Shown here: piece after piece, positions 1-6,838 of the stretch
Position numbering within the stretch: the first letter of the stretch is position 1
Layout: each line of letters starts with the position of its first letter
NCBI GenBank assembly: GCA_050014415.1
Contig: JBEKDJ010000038.1
Location: forward strand, 1 to 24,355
Source: JBEKDJ01 sp050014415
Lineage (GTDB): Bacteria > Desulfobacterota > BSN033 > UBA1163
Reading direction: 5' to 3'
DNA length: 24,355 nucleotides
Notes under the pieces: model-generated
Told to the model about the DNA's origin: nothing
What the model saw: only the letters and a program-made list of their open reading frames with translations
Database searches by the model: none
Program-made: the position numbers and the translations under genes

Positions 1-702
1 TATCCTGCCCATAGGTGTCTTAGACTCAAAATCCTTGAGCATATTCTGTTTGTCCCCAGGAGATAGTGCACCTTTGACTGTCGCACTCCAAAGGCTATCT
101 CCGCCAATCTCATCAGGGCTTTCCGGCATGGTCATTGCAGGGGCAACAACATTGAGCCTAATCCCATGCTTGGACATCTCCATGGCAAGACTGTGTGTAA
201 GGTTGATCTGCGCAGCCTTGCAGCCACCGTAAACTGGCTCATGTGGGTCTCCTCTCCGTCCGATAACGCTGCTCATTGTCACTACGCTTCCGCCCTTCTG
301 TTCAATCATTACAGGCAACACGACCTTAAGAAGGGTAAGGGTAGCCCAATAATTGGTAGCTATGATCAATTCCCAATCTTCGGGACTGAGATCCAAAAAG
401 TAACCTAATCTGTTCCATCCTATGCTTATAACCAGACAATCTATCCTTTTGAATCTCTCCAATGTTTTCTTGACTAATTCTTCACACTGGTCAAGCTTGG
501 TAGCGTCTGCAGGAATTGCTATCGCTGTACCACCCCCCTCCAAGGCATTACACTTGTCTACAACCTTTTGGCAATCCTGAATGTGCCTCGCAACAACGAC
601 GATATTTGAGCCCTCCTTGGCAAAGACTAAACAGCAGGCTCGCCCAAGATTGGAGCTCCCTCCCACCACCATTACAGTTTTCCCTGCTAGCTCTAAGTCC
701 AT
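1..702 (-). CDS. Short-chain dehydrogenase/reductase (SDR), 3' end beyond the window
   Basis: NAD(P)-dependent oxidoreductase of the classical SDR superfamily; 234 codons are visible with no stop, so the C-terminus lies off the left edge. The nucleotide-binding turn reads G14-G15-S-S-N18-L-G20; the middle Gly of the usual TGxxxGxG is Asn, a change I recall from other SDRs. Arg39 after the second strand suggests NADP(H) preference. The catalytic set is present: N117 (ATNYW), S145 and Y158-GGC-K162, with the standard 12-residue Ser-Tyr spacing. The ATG at 700-702 is preceded by GGAGG at a good distance. It is the most downstream visible gene on the minus strand, separated from the aldehyde oxidoreductase by the decayed ATPase gene, so cotranscription with the upstream genes is uncertain. 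The SDR fold is certain; the substrate is unknown. Confidence 0.88.
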   Translation of the reverse strand, partial: MDLELAGKTVMVVGGSSNLGRACCLVFAKEGSNIVVVARHIQDCQKVVDKCNALEGGGTAIAIPADATKLDQCEELVKKTLERFKRIDCLVISIGWNRLGYFLDLSPEDWELIIATNYWATLTLLKVVLPVMIEQKGGSVVTMSSVIGRRGDPHEPVYGGCKAAQINLTHSLAMEMSKHGIRLNVVAPAMTMPESPDEIGGDSLWSATVKGALSPGDKQNMLKDFESKTPMGRI

Positions 703-935
703 TATTCTTTCCTCCTTTCTTGAATATTGAGCCGTCTTATATCTCGACACCATAAAAGCCCAAGAATGTCTTGATCCAAAGGGAGCCTCGCAGAGTGAAA
801 ATCAGAAAAGCTATTATTCCTTGATTCGCCTGCAATAGATCGGGAGAAGGTCCCTTCAAGGATGCAGGGCTCACCAATTTCCTCCAAACCAATCACTTGC
901 ACCATTTGTTTTCCCTGCTTCCTCAAACCTGCTTT

Positions 936-1414
936 TCAAGCGGACCGTACGTCTGACCCTAAAATTCCAAAACCTGGCAACTCTACAGATCCTATCAAAT
1001 TGTTCCAGACGCCGATTTTCTCCTTTTTCCTGTCAATCCCTCCAATTTCGGCAAATTTTGGAATCTGCAAAGCTGTGGCATAGTAACGCTGAATGATTTG
1101 GCTAATTTCAACACCGATCCTTTTTCTTAGAATAGGTAAATTACTTTCTATATATGGTCTAAACTCTATATGCTCTTCCTCTCGGAGATTCCCAAAGCAC
1201 ACCTGAATCTCAATAGGTGAGTTTAGATCTTGGGCAAAGAAATCTTCCTCACTAACAGGGCTGCATGGTCGTAAAACACATCAATCGCATGTTGGAACGA
1301 TGACTTTCCACTACCATTTCTTCCCACTAACGCTGTGAGACTGTTGCACCGGACCAACTGATCTTTGATTGGACGTGTCCAATAATTTCTGACTCTAATC
1401 TGTTTTATAAGCAT
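936..1414 (-). pseudogene. Decayed AAA ATPase (OLD/RecF-like) gene, frameshifted and truncated
   Basis: Two consecutive minus-strand frames together resemble the N-terminal ATPase domain of OLD-family or RecF-like AAA endonucleases/ATPases. The first frame (1223-1414) starts with MLIKQIRVRNY and carries a Walker A motif, GRNGSGKSS, at residues 31-39, followed by FYDHAA. Around position 1256-1257 one base appears to be missing. Inserting a base joins AAL to VSEEDFFAQDLNSPIEIQV in the second frame, which runs to a TGA at 936-938. Only about 160 codons remain; the Walker B and nuclease parts of a full-length protein are absent. Family recognition comes from memory of the VRN...LVGxNGxGKSSF...FY pattern. 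It interrupts the SDR-AOR gene series and suggests past insertion and decay of a defence or repair gene. Confidence 0.65.
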
Positions 1415-1510
1415 ATGGGTCTTCTCGCTGTTCTATCTTGTCCCCTAAAATTTAAACCATCTTGGAAAGTAAATAACAAAACAGCATCGCCCGAGGAGGT
1501 GGGTTTCACT

Positions 1511-3427
1511 TTACAAAGCCTGTCTTTCCTTTAAGAGGTCTTCCACCCATTCCAAACCGAGCTCAATTAGTTTGCCCCGGTTTGGCTGGCCTGTTTCAGG
1601 ATTGCAGCCGATTACGTCATAGAACATCTCAATCCCCTTTTGAAAATCCCTCTCTGTGAAAATCCTCTCTCCGGCATTCGGTCCATTCGGTTTAGGATCG
1701 AAGAGCCGCCGTGGCAATTGATCGTCTTTAATCGTAAATCCTTCAAGGCTGTTAAAGGCTCTGGCCATCATGGTGCCCCGTTCAGCGGCCTTCATCAGTT
1801 CAAAGAGGCTAGCATTCCAACCTGTTACCGCATTCAAGCACTGGATCATTAAATCCAGTGGCATTACGCCCCGGGGGACAAATCCGAAAACGCAGAGCCC
1901 CAGGGCATCCATCATCTTCCAGAGGTGATCAAGTAATATATAAGCTCTAATCTTTTCATTGGTGATCCGCGTCGGATGCATTGCTTTGTAAATCCCCAAT
2001 GGCTTGACAGAATGGAAAGAATAGAAATTTTCATCAAAGAATAGAGTATCGTGAGGGGCATTCATATGATCAGCTCCATAGGGGCAAGTGGCATAACCTA
2101 TGCCCACTCCAACTTTCACACGAGGGTCATGCATGGGTAACTCGAGGCCCTTGACCGCAAGATGATATGGCTGGTCTGAAACCCTCCATTTACTTGCAAG
2201 CCGCGTCACTCCTTCTGCCAGAAGATCGCCAAAGCCCTCTCGCTTCGCAATCATCTTCAACAATTGAATCACCAGATCCGGATCCCCGAAACGAAGCTCC
2301 AGCCCATCCGTGTCAGCTTTTGTGATCACCCCTTTCTCAAAACATTCGCAGGCAAAGGCGATTACCATTCCTGCTGAGATGGTATCCATGCAGTATCGAT
2401 TGCAGACCTCATTGGCCTTGGCGATGGCCTTAAGGTCAAGAATATTGAGATTGGTTCCGAGGGCCGCAATGGTCTCATATTCAGGGCCCCCATAACGTGA
2501 ATCAACACCATATTTTGAATGTTCGAGAGCGATACCGCGCTTACATCGGATAGGGCAAAGGTAACATCCTTTTCTCTGTTTCAGAAGAAGTTCATTGTAA
2601 GTGTCCCCGCTTACGGGCTTGGAATCATCGAGCTTGGTTTGCCGAAAGTTGTTAATAGGTAAAGCCCCTGCCTCAGACAGGATTTCACAAAAGCTGGTGG
2701 TCCCATAAACAAACAGGGTTTTCCCTTGGGGATTATCTTTGAAAGCTTTAGCATAGTTCTGTGCCGTTTTGCGAAGGAACTCAGAATCAAAAAATTCGAT
2801 TTTTCCTTCCCCCAAAGCAGCGACAGCCCGAACATTCTTTGAACCCATGAGGGCTCCGAATCCATCTCGACCGTTGAAATGGCCCAGATTGTTTGTGATA
2901 TTGGCAAAACGAACGAGATTCATTCCAGCAAGACCTGTCTGGGCAACCCGAATTCTATTACTCCCCATCTCCTGACGAATCATATCCTCAACCTCCCGGG
3001 CTCCCTGGCCTGCCAGATGAGAGGCATCCTTAATCTCAGCTTTTTCGTCAGTGATCCAAAGATAAATGGGTTTATCCGATCTTCCCCGGAACACAATTGC
3101 GTCAAAACCCGCCCTCTTTAGCTCAGGGCCGAAAAAGCCGGCTGCCTCGGATTCAGCGGCTGTCCCCGTAAGGGGCGACTTTCCTATAGTGGCAAACCTA
3201 CATGATGCCGCCAGAGGCGAACCTGTCATTACTCCAGTAGCAAAGATCAGAAGATTATCTGGTGAAAAAGGGTCAATTCGGGGCGGAACTTCTTTAATAA
3301 GATAGTGGTAGCCAATCCCTCGTCCACCCAGGTAAGTTCGGTAGAATATATCGTCTTTCTCTTCAAACTCAATCTTTCGATTGTTCAGATTGACATGAAG
3401 AATTTTACCTCGATACCCATAGCCCAT
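1511..3427 (-). CDS. aor: Aldehyde:ferredoxin oxidoreductase (tungsten, AOR family)
   Basis: Cytoplasmic enzyme that oxidises aldehydes to carboxylic acids with reduction of ferredoxin, using a tungsto-bispterin and a [4Fe-4S] cluster. The 638-residue product begins MGYGYRGKILHVNL, like the family N-terminus, and reads through the AOR_N domain (about 1-205) into the C-terminal domains. Cluster ligands are C288-x2-C291-x3-C295 and a distal C512 (LGLC). The family signature GGPEYETIAALGTN is at 313-326. ATG at 3425-3427 follows AAGGAG; a 51-codon in-frame upstream extension is not homologous and was discarded. It lies 153 bases downstream of the decarboxylating dehydrogenase gene, same strand. 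Context suggests it removes an aldehyde made by the neighbouring catabolic pathway, or recycles an acid by reverse reaction. AOR subfamilies differ in substrate, and the exact one is not decidable here. Confidence 0.93.
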   Translation of the reverse strand: MGYGYRGKILHVNLNNRKIEFEEKDDIFYRTYLGGRGIGYHYLIKEVPPRIDPFSPDNLLIFATGVMTGSPLAASCRFATIGKSPLTGTAAESEAAGFFGPELKRAGFDAIVFRGRSDKPIYLWITDEKAEIKDASHLAGQGAREVEDMIRQEMGSNRIRVAQTGLAGMNLVRFANITNNLGHFNGRDGFGALMGSKNVRAVAALGEGKIEFFDSEFLRKTAQNYAKAFKDNPQGKTLFVYGTTSFCEILSEAGALPINNFRQTKLDDSKPVSGDTYNELLLKQRKGCYLCPIRCKRGIALEHSKYGVDSRYGGPEYETIAALGTNLNILDLKAIAKANEVCNRYCMDTISAGMVIAFACECFEKGVITKADTDGLELRFGDPDLVIQLLKMIAKREGFGDLLAEGVTRLASKWRVSDQPYHLAVKGLELPMHDPRVKVGVGIGYATCPYGADHMNAPHDTLFFDENFYSFHSVKPLGIYKAMHPTRITNEKIRAYILLDHLWKMMDALGLCVFGFVPRGVMPLDLMIQCLNAVTGWNASLFELMKAAERGTMMARAFNSLEGFTIKDDQLPRRLFDPKPNGPNAGERIFTERDFQKGIEMFYDVIGCNPETGQPNRGKLIELGLEWVEDLLKERQAL

Positions 3428-3580
3428 AGAAATTCTCCTTATTAAAGGGGAATACCTTTCAATAACATAGATCCAAACTTCCGAGCAGCAAGGTCTGGGT
3501 TTGAAAAAAGGTTTCTGGCCATTAGAGTTTAAGTGAAAGAAGACGGCATAAAGAGTATTACAACGGTCCTTCCTATCCAA

Positions 3581-4669
3581 TTATTCATTGAGAATGGCCT
3601 CCTTGATCGCATCACCGACTTCATGGGTCTTATCTGTTCCCCCCATATCAGGAGTCTTAATCTCCCCAAAGGCCAGAGTTTTCATCACAGCCCTTTGTAT
3701 ATCCCGGGCGGCCTGCTTTTCTCCCAGGTGGTTTAGCATCATGCGAATTGATTCAATCGATGCAATGGGATTGACAACTGCTTTCCCGGCATACTTAGGG
3801 GCTGATCCATGAATGGGTTCGAACATCGACGGGTAGATTCTCTCCGGATTGATGTTCCCACCGGCTGCAAACCCCATCCCCCCTTGGAGCATAGCTCCGA
3901 GATCCGTGAGGATGTCTCCGAAGAGATTGGAAGCCACGATCACGTCGAAGTATTCAGGCTTCTTGACAAACCACATAGTCAAGGCATCTACCAACGCCAT
4001 ATCGGTCTTGATGTCCGGGTATTCTTTTGCCACTTTTTGATAAACGAAGTCCCAAAAAACCATGGAATAGTTGAGTGCATTCGATTTGGTACAGTTCGTT
4101 ACCATTCCGACCGGGGCCTTGTCCCCGAGCTTTTTGCGGTCCCGGGCGAGCTCAAAAGCATAGTGAATCGCTCGTTCACATCCTTTTTGGGTAAAAATAC
4201 TTGTCTGAATGGCAAATGCATCGGGACTTCCCCATTTGAAAAAACCCCCTGTAGCTGAATATTCTCCTTCGGTATTCTCTCGGATTACCACCATATCGAC
4301 AGTCTCAGGTGTTGCCGTTTTCACCAATGATTCAACTCCAGGATAAAGTTTAATTGGCCTTAAATTGATATATTGGTCAAACCCTCTGCGAATTGTAAGA
4401 AGGAGTGTGAGGGAGATTTGGTCAGGGAGTTTATTAGCATCCCCGATACATCCTAAAAAAATAGCATCAAATTCTCGTAGTGTCTCCAGAGCATTGGAGG
4501 GCATCATCTCTCCATTCTTTAAAAAATAGTCACACCCCCAATTGAAATTTTCAGTTTCGACATGGAATGCATGTTTATCAGCGACGGCATTCAGAATCTT
4601 GGTGGCTTCTGACGCCACCTCATTCCCAACTCCATCCCCCGGTATGATTGCGATCTGATAAGAAGACAC
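3581..4669 (-). CDS. Tartrate/D-malate dehydrogenase-type (isocitrate/isopropylmalate dehydrogenase family)
   Basis: NAD-dependent decarboxylating beta-hydroxyacid dehydrogenase of the IDH/IPMDH superfamily, closest by eye to tartrate dehydrogenase / D-malate dehydrogenase. Seen in the 362-residue product: IPGDGVGNEV at the N-terminus, FDQYINLRP (97-105), R130-ENTEGEYS (a TDH/DmlA-like signature with Tyr137), K195 in NCTKSNA, the metal-binding aspartates D228, D252 and D256 (GDILTDLGA), and EPIHGSAPKYAG near 284-295. The start is GTG at 4667-4669, preceded by GGAG five bases upstream. An in-frame ATG at 4709-4711 would add 14 non-homologous residues. It sits between the GntR gene (gap 106 bases) and the AOR gene. 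Likely role: oxidative decarboxylation of a 2-hydroxy-diacid intermediate. A 3-isopropylmalate or homoisocitrate-like substrate cannot be excluded. Confidence 0.88.
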   Translation of the reverse strand: MSSYQIAIIPGDGVGNEVASEATKILNAVADKHAFHVETENFNWGCDYFLKNGEMMPSNALETLREFDAIFLGCIGDANKLPDQISLTLLLTIRRGFDQYINLRPIKLYPGVESLVKTATPETVDMVVIRENTEGEYSATGGFFKWGSPDAFAIQTSIFTQKGCERAIHYAFELARDRKKLGDKAPVGMVTNCTKSNALNYSMVFWDFVYQKVAKEYPDIKTDMALVDALTMWFVKKPEYFDVIVASNLFGDILTDLGAMLQGGMGFAAGGNINPERIYPSMFEPIHGSAPKYAGKAVVNPIASIESIRMMLNHLGEKQAARDIQRAVMKTLAFGEIKTPDMGGTDKTHEVGDAIKEAILNE

Positions 4670-4750
4670 ATGATCTCCTTTGTATGTATCTTGGACACCT
4701 CTCATAATCAACTATATCCTGAATAAGTTGAATAGTTTGATCCATGAGGG

Positions 4751-4765
4751 TTCCTTGTAAAGGAA
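4751..4765. repeat. Perfect 6+6 inverted repeat between the GntR and dehydrogenase genes
   Basis: TTCCTT-GTA-AAGGAA lies just past the GntR stop codon and about 80 bases before the dehydrogenase start. It could be an operator or a weak mRNA hairpin. No U-run follows in the direction of transcription, so a terminator is unlikely. Confidence 0.35.
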
Positions 4766-4775
4766 GGTTCTCCAC

Positions 4776-5432
4776 CTAGAGGGATTTGTTCATGTACTTC
4801 ATTAGGCGGTTCTTTGCATGGAGGATGTGATTTCGCACCAACTGTTCAGCCTTCACCGACTTCCTGTCTTTTATAGCTCCAAATATCCTCCGGTGTTCTT
4901 TAATCGATGCCTCCATCTGCCCGGGGCTGGACATGCTTTGGAAACTGGCGCATCTTATACTGAACCTTAAATTTTCTGCCAGTTTTATCAAACGTTCATT
5001 TTCGCTCAATTCGATAATTAAGGAGTGAAATTTCATGTTATATTTATGAAATAAGGAAATCCTATTGGTGGCCTCCATTTTATTAATAAGGATTCTTAAA
5101 CTCTCAAGCTGTTCAGCCCTAAGAAAGGGAGTTATTATTCTCACAGCCAGCCCCTCAAGAGCCCCTAAAATGTCGTATATATTCTCAATATCCTTCTGAG
5201 AAAACTCAATAACTTTAGCGCCCACATTCGGTATGATCTTCACAAACCCTTCCTGTTCAAGCTGTCTCAAGGCTTCCCTGATCTTGTTCCTCGTTGTGCT
5301 TAGAACGTTGATAAGATAGATTTCAGTGAGTCTTTGACCTGGCCCAAAGGTCCAGTTTGCAATCTTGCCCTTGATAACTTCGGGTATCCCTTTGCGATTG
5401 GAATAAGTATTAGTAGATATATCTTTTCCCAT
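4776..5432 (-). CDS. GntR-family transcriptional regulator, FadR/FCD subfamily
   Basis: DNA-binding regulator of 218 residues. Residues about 14-78 form the winged helix-turn-helix (IREALRQLEQEGFVKIIPN is the classic recognition-helix and wing stretch). Residues about 80-212 are an all-helical FCD ligand domain. The FCD metal-binding set is recognisable as N132, H136, H180 and H202; the first position is normally Asp, so Asn132 is unusual. The start is ATG at 5430-5432, six bases after GAGGTG; a GTG three codons upstream lies inside the ribosome binding site and was rejected. It heads the minus-strand gene series and is divergent from the 15-gene operon, the usual position for a local regulator. 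FCD proteins commonly bind organic acids, so the effector is probably a pathway acid, but this is inference. Confidence 0.9.
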   Translation of the reverse strand: MGKDISTNTYSNRKGIPEVIKGKIANWTFGPGQRLTEIYLINVLSTTRNKIREALRQLEQEGFVKIIPNVGAKVIEFSQKDIENIYDILGALEGLAVRIITPFLRAEQLESLRILINKMEATNRISLFHKYNMKFHSLIIELSENERLIKLAENLRFSIRCASFQSMSSPGQMEASIKEHRRIFGAIKDRKSVKAEQLVRNHILHAKNRLMKYMNKSL

Positions 5433-5464
5433 TTCAATCACCTCGCAAATCGATTATGTGTGAA

Positions 5465-5494
5465 ATCATACAACTTTTTAAGAGAAAAATACAA
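5465..5494 (-). promoter_or_regulatory. Candidate sigma-70 promoter for the GntR gene
   Basis: On the minus strand TTGTAT (5489-5494) and TATGAT (5465-5470) are separated by 18 bases, with the -10 element about 33 bases upstream of the regulator's ATG. The match is reasonable but the region is AT-rich, so chance matches are likely. Confidence 0.35.
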
Positions 5495-5624
5495 CTGGAG
5501 TCTCCTAGCTTTTTTGAGAACTATCAGTTTTCATAGCCAATCATAGGAAAATAACTTTCCTAATTACTTGAAATACTTAGACCACGATTTTCAAAATAGT
5601 AATTCCTGATCCTGATATTTTTAA

Positions 5625-5644
5625 CGTATCGGTATTCCGATACG
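5625..5644. promoter_or_regulatory. Perfect 8+8 inverted repeat, probable operator
   Basis: CGTATCGGTATTCCGATACG: two perfect 8-base arms around a 4-base TATT spacer, inside the divergent region about 195 bases before the E1-beta start and 193 before the GntR start. A dyad of this size with no U-run is typical of a dimeric repressor site. The obvious binder is the adjacent GntR protein, but the arms do not clearly match the FadR-type TnGTnnnACnA pattern, so another regulator is possible. Confidence 0.55.
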
Positions 5645-5717
5645 AAAGAGTTTTTGTTTTAAAAACTCAGGAAACTTCAGAAAAAAATGATGATGCATTT
5701 CATTAAATCATAATTAT

Positions 5718-5745
5718 TTGCAAAAAGCAACAGATTGTATATAAT
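5718..5745 (+). promoter_or_regulatory. Candidate promoter of the catabolic operon
   Basis: TTGCAA (5718-5723), 16 bases, then a consensus TATAAT (5740-5745) lies about 95 bases before the E1-beta ATG. A consensus -35 hexamer TTGACA at 5759-5764 is also present, but no good -10 follows at 16-18 bases. The inverted repeat at 5625-5644 lies upstream, which would suit activation or upstream repression. Confidence 0.4.
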
Positions 5746-5839
5746 GTTTAAAAAATTCTTGACAATTCATTTTAGTTATGATAGACGTTTTCTCAGACTT
5801 AATCTATAAGTTCAAGATTTCTAAGAAGGGGACAGGTTT

Positions 5840-6826
5840 ATGAAAGAGATAACCTATTTGGAAGCGATTAATGAGGCGCTCACAGAAGAAATGGCCCGAG
5901 ATGAAAAGGTATTTATTATGGGCGAGGATATCGGAAGGGGGTATGGGGGAGGTATTTTTGGGGCCACGAAAGGTCTTTTAGATAAATATGGGCCGGAGAG
6001 GGTGATCGAAACTCCTATTTCGGAGTCCGCGATAGCTGGATGTGCCGTCGGGGCCGCATTAGTTGGATATCGCCCGATTGTCGAATTCATGTTTTCTGAT
6101 TTCATGACGATCGCTATGGATCAGATTGTGAACTTTGCAGCGAAAATAAGGTGGTGTTTGGGAGGGGATAGGGGAGTCCCCATCGTCTATCGATCGGCTT
6201 ATGGTGGAGGGGTGGGGTCTGCACTTCAGCATTCCCAATGTGTGGAAGCCTGGTTTGCAAACGTCCCAGGTATAAAAATCATATTGCCATCGACTCCAGC
6301 TGATGCAAAAGGTCTTCTCAAAGCAGCGATAAGAGACGATGATCCCGTCATTTTTTTTGAGCACAAATTCCTGTATCGACAACTCAAAGGGCCTGTGCTT
6401 GAGGGAGATTATGTAGTGCCCATAGGAAAAGGGGATGTAAAGCGTGAAGGAAAGGATATCACCATTATAGCAATCTCTGCGATGGTACACTATGCGCTTG
6501 AGGCGGCAAATGTTTTGGAAAAAAATGGAATCAGTGTGGAGGTGGTAGACCCCAGAACAATATTGCCTCTTGATGAAGAGATCATCCTAAAATCGGTAGA
6601 GAAAACCGGAAAAGCAATCATCGTCCATGAAGCCCCCACCTTTGGGGGATTTGGAGGGGAAATAGCGGCTCTCTTGGCAGATAAAGCATTTGACTGTCTT
6701 GATGCTCCGGTCAAAAGGGTAGGGGCGTTGTTTTGTCCGATCCCATTTTCTCCAACCATGGAACAGCTATACCTCCCGAGTGTAGATCGAATCATCCAGG
6801 CTGCCCGGGAGATTCTTGTTTTTTAG
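5840..6826 (+). CDS. 2-oxoacid/acetoin dehydrogenase complex, E1 component beta subunit
   Basis: Beta chain of the ThDP-dependent E1 heterotetramer that decarboxylates a 2-oxoacid, or cleaves acetoin, and passes the acyl group to lipoyl-E2. The 328-residue product is typical in length. Visible landmarks are GED (28-30) and ETPISES (57-63), which contribute the glutamate near ThDP, H131 in ALQHSQ..EAWFANVPG, the transketolase pyrimidine domain up to about 175 and the C-terminal domain from about 195 (VVDPRTILPLD, EAPTFGGFGGEIAA). It is the first gene of the long plus-strand series, and the E2 gene follows after 12 bases. Upstream is GGGG rather than a strong GGAGG. Beta-first order is unusual, since alpha precedes beta in most operons. 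Substrate class (pyruvate, branched-chain oxoacid or acetoin) is undecided. Confidence 0.93.
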   Translation: MKEITYLEAINEALTEEMARDEKVFIMGEDIGRGYGGGIFGATKGLLDKYGPERVIETPISESAIAGCAVGAALVGYRPIVEFMFSDFMTIAMDQIVNFAAKIRWCLGGDRGVPIVYRSAYGGGVGSALQHSQCVEAWFANVPGIKIILPSTPADAKGLLKAAIRDDDPVIFFEHKFLYRQLKGPVLEGDYVVPIGKGDVKREGKDITIIAISAMVHYALEAANVLEKNGISVEVVDPRTILPLDEEIILKSVEKTGKAIIVHEAPTFGGFGGEIAALLADKAFDCLDAPVKRVGALFCPIPFSPTMEQLYLPSVDRIIQAAREILVF

Positions 6827-6838
6827 GAGGCAGAGCGA

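Larger units (their letters stand above)
5433..5839. other. Divergent intergenic control region
   Basis: This 407-base AT-rich region without a gene separates the GntR regulator (minus) from the E1-beta gene (plus). It holds the perfect inverted repeat at 5625-5644, a shorter one at 5545-5561 (AGGAAA-N5-TTTCCT), candidate promoters on each strand, and three TTGTAT hexamers (5468-5473 and 5489-5494 on minus, 5735-5740 on plus). I see no tRNA or small-RNA signature. Confidence 0.7.

Noticed and set aside
702..926. Minus-strand open frame of 74 codons just before the SDR gene
   Set aside because: It is in frame behind the TGA of the decayed ATPase but has no family resemblance that I can see; its stop overlaps the SDR start codon only by chance sequence TAATG.
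3428..3580. 51-codon upstream extension of the aldehyde oxidoreductase
   Set aside because: No ribosome binding site for the upstream ATG and no family similarity; MGYGYRGK at 3427 has AAGGAG and matches the family N-terminus.
3809..4258. Plus-strand open frame of 149 codons
   Set aside because: Antisense to the tartrate/malate-type dehydrogenase, whose conserved motifs settle the coding strand.
5759..5787. Consensus TTGACA as the main operon promoter
   Set aside because: No -10 element close to consensus at 16-18 bases; TATGAT lies only 12 bases away, so the TTGCAA/TATAAT pair was preferred.
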